The notes beneath the pieces are model-generated. The model searched no databases and had not been told where the DNA came from. It saw nothing but the letters and a program-made list of their open reading frames with translations. Below, piece after piece: positions 1-9,082 of a stretch of DNA of 64,000 nucleotides. The translations under genes were made by a program, and so were the position numbers. Numbering within the stretch: position 1 is the stretch's first letter; the number at the start of each line of letters is the position of its first letter. The DNA comes from Actinoplanes sandaracinus (lineage in GTDB: Bacteria > Actinomycetota > Actinomycetes > Mycobacteriales > Micromonosporaceae), in contig NZ_JASCTH010000026.1 of NCBI RefSeq assembly GCF_030009775.1, forward strand, positions 109,363 to 173,362, read 5' to 3'.

Positions 1-37
1 GAGAAAGACGCCCGAGAGCAAACGACCGCGTGAGACC

Positions 38-65
38 GGGCCGCCGGCATTCCATCCGGCGGCCC
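38..65 (-). terminator. Hairpin downstream of rsmB
   Basis: A perfect 10-bp inverted repeat (38-47 with 56-65) encloses an 8-base loop. It lies about 70 bases past the rsmB stop on the minus strand and has no clear T-run. Its position suggests the end of the def-fmt-rsmB transcript, but it could also serve a gene left of the window. Confidence 0.45.
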
Positions 66-106
66 CGATCGCTGCTACGGCTTTCACGTCAGCCGGTACG
101 GCCCCC

Positions 107-148
107 GCTCAGCTCGTCCGTCTGCGCCCTCGGCTCAGCTCGTCCGTC
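107..148. repeat. 16-bp direct repeat spanning the rsmB stop
   Basis: The 16-bp string at 107-122 is repeated exactly at 133-148, where it contains the rsmB stop codon (135-137) and the last coding codons. It looks like a small local duplication of the gene's 3' end. No function is implied. Confidence 0.6.
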
Positions 149-1604
149 GTAGGACGGCCAGGAACATCGCGTCCGTGCCGTGGCGGTGCGGCCACAGCTG
201 CACCGTCGGCCCCGGGCCCAGCCCCGGCATGCCCGGCGGCAGCAGCGGCCGGGCGTCCACGAAGTCGACCTCGACGCCGCTGCGCCGGGCCCCCTCGCTC
301 ACCGTCACCTGGGTCTCCACCATGTGCGGAGAACACGTCACGTACGCCACCACGCCACCCGGGCGCACCGCCCGCAACGCCGCCACCAGCAGCTCCCGCT
401 GCAACCGGGTGAGCGGCGGCAGGTCGGCCGGCTGCCGCCGCCACCGCGACTCCGGCCGGCGCCGCAGCGACCCCAGCCCGGTGCACGGCGCGTCGACCAG
501 CACCCGGTCGAACGCCTCCTCCGGCAGGTCCGGGTCCCGGCCCACCGAACGGCCGTCCATCGGCAGCACCGTCACCGGCATGCCCTCGCACGCGCTGTCC
601 ACCAGCCGGGCACGGTGCTCGGACACCTCGACCGCGGTCACCTCGGCGCCCCGGCCCGCGGCGATCGCACCCATCAGGCCGGTCTTGCCACCCGGGCCGG
701 CACACAGGTCGAGCCAGCGGGTGTCCTGTCCCTCGATCGGGGCCGCCAGCAGCGCGGCGGCCACCAGCTGCGAACCCTCGTCCTGCACGTGCGCGCGACC
801 CTCACGGATGGCCGCCATCTCGCGTGGCGCGCCACCGTTGAGATAGACCGAGTACGGCGAGAACGCGCCGGGCACCCCGCCCACCTCGTCGGCCAGGTCG
901 ACCGCGTCGACCCGCCCCGGACGGGCGCACAGGTGCACCACCGGCGGCTGGTTGTCCTCGATCAGCAGACGGGCCGTCTCCTCCAGGTCACCGCCGAGCG
1001 CCTCGGCGAACGACCGGATCACCCACTGCGGGTGGTGGTGCATGACCGACAGGTTGCCCACCGGGTCGGCCTCGTAGGACGGGGCGATCCGCTCCAGCCA
1101 GCTGTCGAGCGAGGTCTCCGAGACCGTGCGCATCACCGCGTTGGCGAAACCGGACGCGCCCGGCGCCACCGAGCGGACCAGGTCGACGGTCTGGTTCACC
1201 GCGGCGTGCGACGGCACCCGGGTGTAGAGAAGCTGATAGACGCCCAACCGCAGCGCGTCACGGGCCGGCGGGTCGATCCGGGCCACGTCCCGCTCGGCGG
1301 CCGCGGCGATGATCAGATCGAGGGTGCCGAGCGCACGCAACGTGCCATAGGTCAGCTCGGTCGCGAACGCCGCGTCCCGCCCGTGCAGGCCCATGCCGCT
1401 GAGAATGTCGGAGAGGACCAGGTTCGCGTACGCGTCATCGCGGTGTACCGCCGCGACCGCCTCGTACGCCGCCTGCCGGGCCGGGTCCGCCGGAGGCCGG
1501 CCAGCACGCGGGGCAGTGCCGCTGCGCCCGTCCCGGGGATGGCCGGGGCCGCTCGGCCGGCTCGGCCGTCCGCCGTGCGGACGCGGCGCCCTGTGTTCCG
1601 TCAC
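135..1604 (-). CDS. rsmB: 16S rRNA (cytosine-967-C5)-methyltransferase RsmB
   Basis: Transfers a methyl group from SAM to C5 of a cytosine in 16S rRNA in the cytoplasm. The 489-residue protein begins with about 40 basic, Pro-rich residues, then a NusB-like RNA-binding domain (about 42-170), then a Rossmann methyltransferase domain. SAM-binding LCAGPGGKT lies near residue 301. The two cysteines typical of RNA m5C enzymes are in DAPCTGLGSLRRRPESRW (about 373) and VTCSPH (about 423). The start is a GTG at 1604 with only a weak ribosome site; the repetitive N-terminus makes the true start uncertain. It follows def and fmt on the same strand, separated from fmt by a 59-bp tandem repeat. The family (RsmB/Fmu) is clear. 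Confidence 0.93.
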   Translation of the reverse strand: MTEHRAPRPHGGRPSRPSGPGHPRDGRSGTAPRAGRPPADPARQAAYEAVAAVHRDDAYANLVLSDILSGMGLHGRDAAFATELTYGTLRALGTLDLIIAAAAERDVARIDPPARDALRLGVYQLLYTRVPSHAAVNQTVDLVRSVAPGASGFANAVMRTVSETSLDSWLERIAPSYEADPVGNLSVMHHHPQWVIRSFAEALGGDLEETARLLIEDNQPPVVHLCARPGRVDAVDLADEVGGVPGAFSPYSVYLNGGAPREMAAIREGRAHVQDEGSQLVAAALLAAPIEGQDTRWLDLCAGPGGKTGLMGAIAAGRGAEVTAVEVSEHRARLVDSACEGMPVTVLPMDGRSVGRDPDLPEEAFDRVLVDAPCTGLGSLRRRPESRWRRQPADLPPLTRLQRELLVAALRAVRPGGVVAYVTCSPHMVETQVTVSEGARRSGVEVDFVDARPLLPPGMPGLGPGPTVQLWPHRHGTDAMFLAVLRRTS

Positions 1605-1642
1605 GCCTGAATCCCGCTTTCTGAAGTCTCGCCCCGCGAAGT

Positions 1643-1820
1643 CACGCTGGGCTCCTTTTCGGCGTGCGCTCCCGCTCCGCGCTTTGCTGCGGTGCAGTCG
1701 ATCACGCTGTGTTCCTTTCGGCGTGCTCTCCTGGCCCTTGCTTCGCTGCGGTGCAGTCGATCACGCTGTGTTCCTTTCGGCGTGCTCTCCTGGCCCTTGC
1801 TTCGCTGCGGTGCAGTCGAT
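1643..1820. repeat. Three-copy 59-bp tandem repeat between fmt and rsmB
   Basis: Copies run 1643-1702 (diverged), 1703-1761 and 1762-1820 (nearly identical); each contains GGTGCAGTCGATCACGC. The last copy runs into the fmt stop codon (1820-1822), so the repeat may have grown by duplicating the fmt 3' end. No convincing gene, promoter or terminator is visible in it. Confidence 0.8.
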
Positions 1821-2746
1821 CACGCCAGTTTCTCCCCTGCTTCGATCCGCATGCCACGCGCCCAGTCGGTCGCGGACATCGGCTTCTTCCCCGCCGCGCG
1901 CACCTCACCGAGTTGCACCGGTGTGGTGGCGGTGCCGGCCAGCACCTGTTTGCGCTCGACCAGCAGCTCACCCGGCCGCAGCGCCGGCGCGTTCGCCACC
2001 GGCCGCACCGGGCCCAGTTTCAGCCTCTCGTCACGCAACGTCGTCCAGGAGCCGGGAGCCGGGGTGCACGCCCGGATCCGCCGGTCCACCGCGAACGCCG
2101 GATCGTCCCAGCGGACCCGGGCGTCCTCGGCGGTCAGCTTCGGCGCGAACGAGACGCCGTCCGCGGGCTGCGGATGCGCCCGCGTCGTGCCCGCCTCGAT
2201 GGAGTCGAGCACCGCCACCAGCAGGCCCGCGCCCTCGACGGCCAGCCGCGCCAGCAGGGTGCCGGAAGTGTCGTTGAACCGGATCTGATCGGTCAGCGTG
2301 CCGTAGACCGGCCCGGTGTCCAGGCCCGCCTCCAGCTCGAAGACGCTCGCACCGGTCACCTCGTCGCCGTGCAGCACCGCATGCTGCACGGGCGCGGCCC
2401 CCCGCCACGAGGGCAGCAGCGAGAAGTGCAGGTTCACCCAGCCGCGCTTGGGAATCTCCAACGCGGACGGCGGGACCAGAGCGCCGTACGCCACGACGGG
2501 CACACAGTCGGGCGCGAGCTGCCGCAGCCGCTCCTGGAACTCGGGCTCCCGCGGCTTCGCCGGAGTCAGCACCTCCAGACCGCGCTCGTCCGCCCAGGCG
2601 CCGACAGGCGAGCGGACCAGGCGACGACCACGGCCGGCCGGCGCGTCCGGACGGGTCACGACGGCGATCAGCTCGTGCCCGGAAGCGGCGATCGCCTCCA
2701 GGCTCGGCAGCGCGACCTCGGGAGTCCCCGCGAAGATCAGGCGCAT
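1820..2746 (-). CDS. fmt: Methionyl-tRNA formyltransferase
   Basis: Formylates methionyl-initiator tRNA with 10-formyltetrahydrofolate, giving the fMet-tRNA used to start translation. The 308-residue length is normal. The protein starts MRLIFAGTPE, as expected for the formyltransferase fold. The catalytic Asn-His-Asp set is visible: NLHFSLLPSWRGAAPVQ near residues 100-115 and the Asp in GLDTGPVYG around 145. A C-terminal OB-like domain follows. It lies 4 bases after def, the enzyme that later removes the formyl group, and the pair is almost certainly cotranscribed. Confidence 0.97.
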   Translation of the reverse strand: MRLIFAGTPEVALPSLEAIAASGHELIAVVTRPDAPAGRGRRLVRSPVGAWADERGLEVLTPAKPREPEFQERLRQLAPDCVPVVAYGALVPPSALEIPKRGWVNLHFSLLPSWRGAAPVQHAVLHGDEVTGASVFELEAGLDTGPVYGTLTDQIRFNDTSGTLLARLAVEGAGLLVAVLDSIEAGTTRAHPQPADGVSFAPKLTAEDARVRWDDPAFAVDRRIRACTPAPGSWTTLRDERLKLGPVRPVANAPALRPGELLVERKQVLAGTATTPVQLGEVRAAGKKPMSATDWARGMRIEAGEKLA

Positions 2747-2750
2747 CCGA

Positions 2751-3323
2751 TCACCGGCCCGGGCTGAAGAGACCGGACCCGAAGACGCCCCGGCCGTGCG
2801 GGCTGTCCTTGATCGTGGGGGGCTTGGCAGCGTCGTACCACTCCGCGGAACGGATCTGCTTCATCGCGTCCTTGCGGGCCGCGGCGTCCAGCCGGTCCAG
2901 GAAGAGGACACCGTCGAGGTGGTCGGTCTCATGCTGGACGCAGCGGGCCATCAGGCCGGTGCCGACCAGTTGGACCGGGTCGCCGTGCTCGTTGAAGCCA
3001 TTGGCGATCACATTCTGCCGGCGCTTGGTGTCGACGTAGATGCCCGGGATGGACAGGCAGCCCTCAGGGCCGTCCTGCTCCTCCTCGTCGGGGAAGGACA
3101 GCACCGGGTTGACGATGTGCCCGACCACGTCATCGATGTCGAAGCTGAACACGCGGAGGCCCACACCGAGCTGCGGGGCGGCCAGGCCGGCGCCACCCTG
3201 GTCCTGCATCGTCTCGATCAGGTCCTTCACCAGCTTGCGCAGTTCCTTGTCGAAATCGACGACGGCATCGGCCGGCGTGCGCAGCACCGGATCGCCGAAG
3301 AGACGGATGGACTGAACAGTCAC
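2751..3323 (-). CDS. def: Peptide deformylase
   Basis: Removes the N-formyl group from nascent proteins. The 190-residue protein shows all three family motifs: GGAGLAAPQ (about 43-51), EGCLSIPG (about 92) with the metal-binding Cys, and QHETDHLDG (about 134-142) with the HExxH metal and catalytic residues. The start is a GTG at 3323, preceded by AGGAG about ten bases upstream. It heads the def-fmt pair. The 351 bases upstream have no gene, so a promoter for def-fmt-rsmB probably lies there. Confidence 0.97.
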   Translation of the reverse strand: MTVQSIRLFGDPVLRTPADAVVDFDKELRKLVKDLIETMQDQGGAGLAAPQLGVGLRVFSFDIDDVVGHIVNPVLSFPDEEEQDGPEGCLSIPGIYVDTKRRQNVIANGFNEHGDPVQLVGTGLMARCVQHETDHLDGVLFLDRLDAAARKDAMKQIRSAEWYDAAKPPTIKDSPHGRGVFGSGLFSPGR

Positions 3324-3674
3324 GCGGTGAGACTCCTGACTCTGGTGGACGGCACACGACCAGTCTACGGAGTGACCCGCGCAACGCTGAGGGTGACAGC
3401 GGTCGCCCCGTCACGGCGGTCATGAATCAGAAACCGCGACGGTCCTGGATCAGAACCGTGGACCATCGCACCCACAACCGCGGACCGCCGCAGCCCGTCC
3501 GGCCCGTCCCGGCCCGCCCCGGACCGAATGCGCACCGCCGCAGCCCGCGCCGAGCCGCCCGGAGCCGCCCCGAGCCGCCGCAGCCCGCGCCGAGCCGCCC
3601 GGAGCCGCCCCGAGCCGCCGCAGACCACTGCGAGCCGCCGCACAACGCCGCAGGCCGCCGCGAGCCGTCGCGGG
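3324..3674. other. Gene-free spacer between priA and def
   Basis: No open frame here has the features of a real protein. The stretch is very rich in CCG and GAG triplets and holds an exact 40-bp tandem duplication (see 3541-3620). A def promoter is expected near 3330-3420, but no convincing -10/-35 pair stands out. Confidence 0.5.
3541..3620. repeat. Exact 40-bp tandem duplication
   Basis: Bases 3541-3580 are repeated without change at 3581-3620, followed by decayed CGAGCCGCCG-like units to about 3670. The array ends just past the priA stop codon. It is noncoding on current evidence and probably arose by replication slippage. Confidence 0.85.
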
Positions 3675-5984
3675 TTAGAACAAGTCGGCCGGATCCACCT
3701 GGATACGGACCGGCAGCGCGGCCTTGCGCGCGCTGCGCACCCCCGCGGCCTCGTGCAGCGCGTGTGCCAGATCGGCGGCCCGCGACCGGGCCACCCGCAG
3801 CAGCATCCGCTCCTGTTCCTCGGTCGCCGGGACCGGCCCCAGCACCTCGGCGCCGTCCGGCAGCCGGGCCAGCGACAACAGCTCGGCCACCGCCGTGGCC
3901 TGCCCGGTCACGCTGGCCATCCGCGCGGCCGGCGGAAACCCGAGATCACGCCGCTCGGCCAGCTCCCGGGCCGCGAACCAACCCGGATCCCACCGCAGCA
4001 ACGCCTGCACCGGGGCCAGCGACCCATCGGCGACCACGACCACCCGCCCGCCGTCGTGCGCGGGACGGGCCAGCGCCGCGGCGTTCAGCCAGCGCCGCAT
4101 CGTCTCCTCGGCGGCCCGCAGATCGGCCCGGCTGAGCAGCGCCCAGGTGTCGAGCAGCAGCACCGCGCCGAACCCACCCTCGGCCACCGGCTCAGCGCCC
4201 GGCGTGGACACCACCAGAGCGGCCTCGGCCGGCACACTGGTCAGCACATCTTCACGCCCGGAGGTACGCACCGGATAACCCGCGAACGCCCGGCCCATCT
4301 CCTCGGCGGTGCGCCGAGCCCCGATAACGGACGCCCGCAGCCGTCGATCCTGGCAGTTGGGACAGCTGTAGTCGGCCGACCCCCGCCCGCACCAGTGACA
4401 GACCGGGACATCCCGCGCCCCGTGCAGCCCGAGCGGCCCGGAACACTTCGGGCAGCGCGCCGGGGTGCGGCACTCCGCACACGCCACCGACGGCAGGTAG
4501 CCGCGCCGCGGCACCTGCACCAGCACCGGCGCACCGGCCTGCAGGGCCTGCTTCGCGGCCTGCCAGGCCAGGCTCGGCAGGCGGGCGCTCACCGCACCCG
4601 GGTCGCGGGCCAACTGCGAGTCGTCGCCGGTCGGCGCGATCGCGGGCGAACGCCGCCGCAGCGTCGCACGGTCCGCGGCGATCTCCCGGGCCCAGCCGGT
4701 CTCCAGCAACAACTGCCCCTCACCGGTACGCGCGAAGCCGCCCACCAGCGCCGCACAGTCCGCCAGGCGCGCCCGGGTGAGCAGAACGTCCCGCGCGTGC
4801 GGATAGGGAGCCCGCGGCTCGGCGTGCAGGTCGTCACCGTCGTCCCAGATCACCACGAGCCCCAGATCGGGGACGGGCGCCCACATCGCCGCTCGCGTGC
4901 CGGCGACCACGGGGACCTGATGCCGGCTGGCCGCCAGAAAACGCCGGTAGCGCTCGGCCGGCCCGAGCGCCGCGTTCAGGGCGACGTGCCGCCCCTCCCC
5001 GAGCACCCTGGTGAGCGCGTGGTCGACCCGCTCGAGATCGCGGGCGTCGGCGACGACGATCACCACGCCACGTCCACCGCGCACGGTGGCCGCGGCCGCT
5101 TCGGCGATCCGGAGCGGCCAGTCCTCACCCGGCAGCGCCGACCACACGGCTCGGGCGGGCCGTCCGTCCGTCAGCGCCCGCAGATAGGCGCTCCCGGCCG
5201 GATAGGCATCCCAACCGCCCTCCACCGGCTCCCGAATCCCTGCAAGATCCGCCCCAGCCTCCGCAATTACCGCCCCTGCCGCTCCCGACACCGAACCGCC
5301 CTCGTCGGCTACCGGCCCAGCCGCCCCAGACACCGAACCGCCCTCGTCGGCTACCGGCCCAGCCGCGTCGGCGGGGACAGGATCGCCAGCTCCCGCCTCG
5401 CCCTCGCGCGCAGCCGCCGCCTCACCCTCCGCCCTCTGCGAAGCGGCTGCCTCGCCCCCGGCCCCTAGCGCAGCCGCCGTCTCGCCCTCGGCCCCCCGCA
5501 AGGCCGCCTCGTCCGCCGCAGCCCCTCGCTCCGCCGCTGCTTCGCCCTCAGCCCCGCGCGCAGCCGCCACGCCGCTCTCGGCCCCGCGCACAGCCGCCGC
5601 CTGGGACTCCACCCGAGCGTGGCGGGGCGGCACTGCCAGCCGGAGCACATCCGCGAGATTGCCCGCATAGCGATCAGCGACCGCACGGGCCAGCCCGGCG
5701 ATCTCCGGATCGAGGACCCGCTCGGGCGAGACCACTTTGTCTAGATAGGCCAGCTTGCCACCGTGGTCGGAGGCCTCAACGCGGGACAGCAGGAACCCGC
5801 TCACCAACTGCCCGGCGAACCGCACCTTCACCCGGACGCCGGGCTGCGCCGCCTCGTCATCGGCAGAGGAGATCAGATAGTCGAACGGCCGGTCGAGATG
5901 CGCCAGTGGCATGTCGACGCACACCCTGGCGACGGGCAGCCGCTCCGCCGGCTCCCGCTCACTGCGCATCCCCTTGCTTGCCAT
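3675..5984 (-). CDS. priA: Primosomal protein PriA, helicase-defective type
   Basis: PriA restarts stalled replication forks by binding DNA and loading the replisome. The 769-residue protein has the N-terminal DNA-binding domain (about 20-110) and the zinc cysteine cluster (CAECRTPARCPKC, then CHWC and CPNC, about 498-546). The Walker A GKT motif is replaced (LPGEDWP) and the DEAH-type box reads WDDGDD, so it should not hydrolyse ATP; this loss is known for actinobacterial PriA. Residues about 128-254 are an Ala/Glu/Gly-rich repetitive insert between the DNA-binding and helicase-like parts. I chose the ATG at 5984 because the conserved DNA-binding fold begins just after it; the open frame runs back to 6206, but that extension looks random. 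Confidence 0.88.
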   Translation of the reverse strand: MASKGMRSEREPAERLPVARVCVDMPLAHLDRPFDYLISSADDEAAQPGVRVKVRFAGQLVSGFLLSRVEASDHGGKLAYLDKVVSPERVLDPEIAGLARAVADRYAGNLADVLRLAVPPRHARVESQAAAVRGAESGVAAARGAEGEAAAERGAAADEAALRGAEGETAAALGAGGEAAASQRAEGEAAAAREGEAGAGDPVPADAAGPVADEGGSVSGAAGPVADEGGSVSGAAGAVIAEAGADLAGIREPVEGGWDAYPAGSAYLRALTDGRPARAVWSALPGEDWPLRIAEAAAATVRGGRGVVIVVADARDLERVDHALTRVLGEGRHVALNAALGPAERYRRFLAASRHQVPVVAGTRAAMWAPVPDLGLVVIWDDGDDLHAEPRAPYPHARDVLLTRARLADCAALVGGFARTGEGQLLLETGWAREIAADRATLRRRSPAIAPTGDDSQLARDPGAVSARLPSLAWQAAKQALQAGAPVLVQVPRRGYLPSVACAECRTPARCPKCSGPLGLHGARDVPVCHWCGRGSADYSCPNCQDRRLRASVIGARRTAEEMGRAFAGYPVRTSGREDVLTSVPAEAALVVSTPGAEPVAEGGFGAVLLLDTWALLSRADLRAAEETMRRWLNAAALARPAHDGGRVVVVADGSLAPVQALLRWDPGWFAARELAERRDLGFPPAARMASVTGQATAVAELLSLARLPDGAEVLGPVPATEEQERMLLRVARSRAADLAHALHEAAGVRSARKAALPVRIQVDPADLF

Positions 5985-6493
5985 CGCCGAACATTCTGCC
6001 CGCCCCCTCTGACATTCCGCCGAGCCCCGTAGCCGATCCCGCCCGGCGACCCACAACAGCCCGACTGGCTGTGGCTGCCGCCCCGAGCCCGTGAAGAGCG
6101 GGGTGAGAAGCCATAGGTCCCCTTTATGACGCCCAGGCCATGCGCGAAAGCCGTTCAGTGATCCCGGTCGGCACAACGTCATCCACCAAGGCGTGAGCTG
6201 CAGCAACTGCCGACTTCCGAGCCATCACCACAGCTCGTCACCAAGATCTGCCAGCGACCGAAGCCCCGGCCCAGCGACGCCCGACACCCCAAGCCGTCGC
6301 TCACACACGAAATCCGGACGCGGCAGCACGCCGGAACTATGGCCGGCGGGCCGGGCCAGCGCGCTGGATGCGAGCACACACGTGACGGGCGCGGCAACGC
6401 GACGTACGCAGCGCGGAGGGAGAGGCCGGCGTCAATGAGTGAGGCGGGCCACCGTCGAGGCGCGGAGGTCGATCTCGACGGACGGCATGAAAA
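5985..6493. other. Gene-free spacer between metK and priA
   Basis: About 500 bases with no convincing gene. The in-frame extension of priA (5985-6206) does not resemble PriA. Because a strong terminator closes metK at 6494-6525, priA probably has its own promoter here, but I could not pick one out. Confidence 0.5.
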
Positions 6494-6525
6494 CGGCCGG
6501 CGTCCCCGCGAGGAGACGCCGGCCG
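6494..6525 (-). terminator. Rho-independent terminator of metK
   Basis: An 11-bp perfect stem (6494-6504 with 6515-6525) is followed on the minus strand by TTTT, 15 bases past the metK stop. This is one of the few hairpins in the window with a real T-run. It separates the long upstream run ending in metK from priA. Confidence 0.88.
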
Positions 6526-6539
6526 CAACGAGCCGTTGC

Positions 6540-7730
6540 TCAGGACGCGGCGTTCTTCAGGTCCTGGGCGCGGTCGGTGCTCTCCCAGCGCAGGTCCGGC
6601 AGGTCACGGCCGAAGTGGCCGTACGCCGCGGTCTGCTGGTAGATCGGGCGCATCAGGTCGAGGTCGCGGATGATCGCGGCCGGACGCAGGTCGAAGACCT
6701 CCTTGATGGCCTTCTCGATGCGCTCCACCGGCACGTTCTCGGTGCCGAACGTCTCGACGAACAGGCTGACCGGGTGAGCCTTGCCGATCGCGTAGGCGAC
6801 CTGGGTCTCGCAACGCTCGGCGAGGCCTGCGGCGACCACGTTCTTGGCGACCCAGCGCATCGCGTACGCCGCGGAACGGTCGACCTTGGACGGGTCCTTG
6901 CCGGAGAACGCGCCGCCACCGTGCCGGGCGTAACCACCGTAGGTGTCAACAATGATCTTGCGACCGGTGAGGCCGGCGTCGCCCATCGGGCCACCGATCT
7001 CGAACCGGCCGGTCGGGTTCACCAGCAGCCGGTAACCCTCGGTGTCGATGCCGAGGCCTTCCAGCTCGGGGCCGATGACGTGCTCACGAACGTCCGGCGT
7101 GAGCAGCGACTCGAGCGAGATGTCGGCGGCGTGCTGCGACGAGACGACGACCGTGTCGAGGCGGACGGGACGAAGGCCGTCGTACTCGATGGTGACCTGG
7201 GTCTTGCCGTCGGGACGCAGGTAGGGGATCGTGCCGTCCTTGCGCGCGGCGGAGAGCCGGCGGGCCAGGCGGTGCGCCAGCGCGATCGGCAGCGGCATCA
7301 GCTCGGGCGTCTCGGAGCAGGCGAACCCGAACATCATGCCCTGGTCGCCGGCACCCTGGCTGTCCAGCGAGTCGCCGGCCTCACCCTGGCGCTCCTCGAT
7401 GGCGGTGTCGACACCCTGGGCGATATCGGGCGACTGCGAGCCGATGGAGACGCTCACGCCGCAGGAGGCGCCGTCGAAACCCTTCTTCGACGAGTCGTAA
7501 CCGATCGCGAGGATGGTGTCGCGAACAATCTTGGGAATGTCGGCGTAGGCCTGGGTGGTGACCTCACCGGCCACGTGCACCTGACCGGTGGTGATCAGGG
7601 TCTCCACCGCGACGCGGCTGCGCGGGTCCTGCGCGAGCAGGGCATCGAGAATCCCGTCGCTGATCTGGTCAGCGATCTTGTCCGGGTGGCCTTCCGTGAC
7701 CGACTCGGAGGTGAACAGGCGGCGTGCCAC
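6540..7730 (-). CDS. metK: S-adenosylmethionine synthetase
   Basis: Makes SAM from methionine and ATP. The 396-residue length is typical. The family signatures are the N-terminal ESVTEGHPDKIADQISD (about 8-24), GAGDQGMMFGFA near 124-135 and the glycine-rich GGGAFSGKDPSKVDRS loop near 275. The GTG at 7730 is supported by GAGGAG six bases upstream. It lies 61 bases after coaBC, too short for a SAM riboswitch, and none is seen. The product supplies rsmB and bioA in this window among many others. Confidence 0.97.
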   Translation of the reverse strand: MARRLFTSESVTEGHPDKIADQISDGILDALLAQDPRSRVAVETLITTGQVHVAGEVTTQAYADIPKIVRDTILAIGYDSSKKGFDGASCGVSVSIGSQSPDIAQGVDTAIEERQGEAGDSLDSQGAGDQGMMFGFACSETPELMPLPIALAHRLARRLSAARKDGTIPYLRPDGKTQVTIEYDGLRPVRLDTVVVSSQHAADISLESLLTPDVREHVIGPELEGLGIDTEGYRLLVNPTGRFEIGGPMGDAGLTGRKIIVDTYGGYARHGGGAFSGKDPSKVDRSAAYAMRWVAKNVVAAGLAERCETQVAYAIGKAHPVSLFVETFGTENVPVERIEKAIKEVFDLRPAAIIRDLDLMRPIYQQTAAYGHFGRDLPDLRWESTDRAQDLKNAAS

Positions 7731-7791
7731 GGCGCTCCTCAGATTTGTCGAATACAGCGTAACGCGAGAGTGTAGTCAGACTCGCCGAGCG

Positions 7792-8994
7792 TTAGGGGTC
7801 CTGGGCATCCAGGCGCGAGGCGACTTGATCGAAAATCATATCCGCCACATCGTCTTTGGGGAGTTCCCCATGAGTGGCGGTGAACCCGTCGGCCCCCAGC
7901 AGGGTGACGGTGTTGCGGTCCTGGCCGAAGACGCGGTCGACACCGACCTCGTTGACGACGATCAGATCCGCGCGCTTGCGGGCCAGCTTGCCGCGGGCGT
8001 TCTCCAGGGCGTCGTGGGTCTCCGCGGCGAACGCGACGAGCAACTGGCCGGGCATCTTGTTGGCACCCAGTTCGGCGGCGATGTCCGGGTTCGTGACCAG
8101 GGTGATCGCTTCGGGCACACCCGCCTCGGTCTTCTTGATCTTCTGCTCGGCGACCGTCGCGGGCCGGAAGTCGGCGGGCGCCGCCGCCATCACGACGACG
8201 TCGGCCGAGGCGGCCGCCTCGACGGTGGCCTTGCGCAGTTCCTCGGTCGTGCCGACTCGGACGATGTCCACCCCGGCGGGATCGGGCAGCGACACGTTCG
8301 CTGAGACGAGGGTCACTCTGGCGCCGCGCGCGACGGCGGCCTTGGCCAGCGCGTAGCCCTGCTTGCCGGAGGAGCGGTTCCCCAGGAACCGGACCGGGTC
8401 GAGCGGCTCCCGCGTGCCACCGGCGGTGACCACCACGTGCCGGCCGGCAAGATCGAGATCAACACCCCTGCGGTGTACGCGCAGCGCGATCTCGAAGATC
8501 GCCGCCGGGTCGGGAAGCCGGCCCTTGCCGGTGTCCTTCCCGGTCAGCCGTCCCACCGCGGGCTCGATCACGATCGCCCCACGCTCGCGCAGGGTCGCCA
8601 CGTTCGCCCGGGTGGCCGGGTTCTCCCACATCTCGGTGTGCATGGCCGGCGCGAACACGACCGGGCAGGTCGCCGTGAGCAGCGTGTTGGTGAGCAGATC
8701 GTCGGCGATCCCGTGGGCGGCCTTGGCCAGCAGGTCGGCGGTGGCCGGAGCGACCACGACGAGTTCGGCGGACCGGCCGATCCGCACGTGCGGCACCTCG
8801 TGCACGTCGTCCCAGACGCCGGTGGCGACCGGACGTCCGGAGAGCGCCGACCAGGTGGGCTCACCGACGAACCTCAGGGCCGAATCGGTCGGGACCACCC
8901 GCACGCCGTGCCCCGACTCGGTGAACAGCCGCAGCAGCTCGCACGCCTTGTAGGCGGCGATCCCCCCGCCCACACCCAACACGATCTCGGTCAC
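7792..8994 (-). CDS. coaBC: Bifunctional phosphopantothenoylcysteine decarboxylase/synthetase
   Basis: Carries out two successive steps of coenzyme A synthesis: joining 4'-phosphopantothenate to cysteine and decarboxylating the product. The N-terminal flavoprotein (CoaC) half, about 1-180, has GVGGGIAAYKACELLR and PAMHTEMWENPA; the C-terminal CoaB half, about 190-400, has GGTREPLDPVRFLGNRSSGK. The 400-residue length is normal. It lies between rpoZ and metK, the usual actinobacterial order. Confidence 0.96.
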   Translation of the reverse strand: MTEIVLGVGGGIAAYKACELLRLFTESGHGVRVVPTDSALRFVGEPTWSALSGRPVATGVWDDVHEVPHVRIGRSAELVVVAPATADLLAKAAHGIADDLLTNTLLTATCPVVFAPAMHTEMWENPATRANVATLRERGAIVIEPAVGRLTGKDTGKGRLPDPAAIFEIALRVHRRGVDLDLAGRHVVVTAGGTREPLDPVRFLGNRSSGKQGYALAKAAVARGARVTLVSANVSLPDPAGVDIVRVGTTEELRKATVEAAASADVVVMAAAPADFRPATVAEQKIKKTEAGVPEAITLVTNPDIAAELGANKMPGQLLVAFAAETHDALENARGKLARKRADLIVVNEVGVDRVFGQDRNTVTLLGADGFTATHGELPKDDVADMIFDQVASRLDAQDP

Positions 8995-9082
8995 GGCATC
9001 ACCATCGGCACGGATTCACCTCGGATAAACAATTGATCCCGCGCCCATGATGCGGGACGCGGGACCACTAGGCCTAAACAGA

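Noticed and set aside
5985..6206. Upstream extension of PriA
   Set aside because: In-frame but with no PriA-like sequence; the conserved N-terminal domain begins after 5984.
7731..7791. SAM riboswitch before metK
   Set aside because: Only 61 bases lie between coaBC and metK and no riboswitch-like fold is visible.
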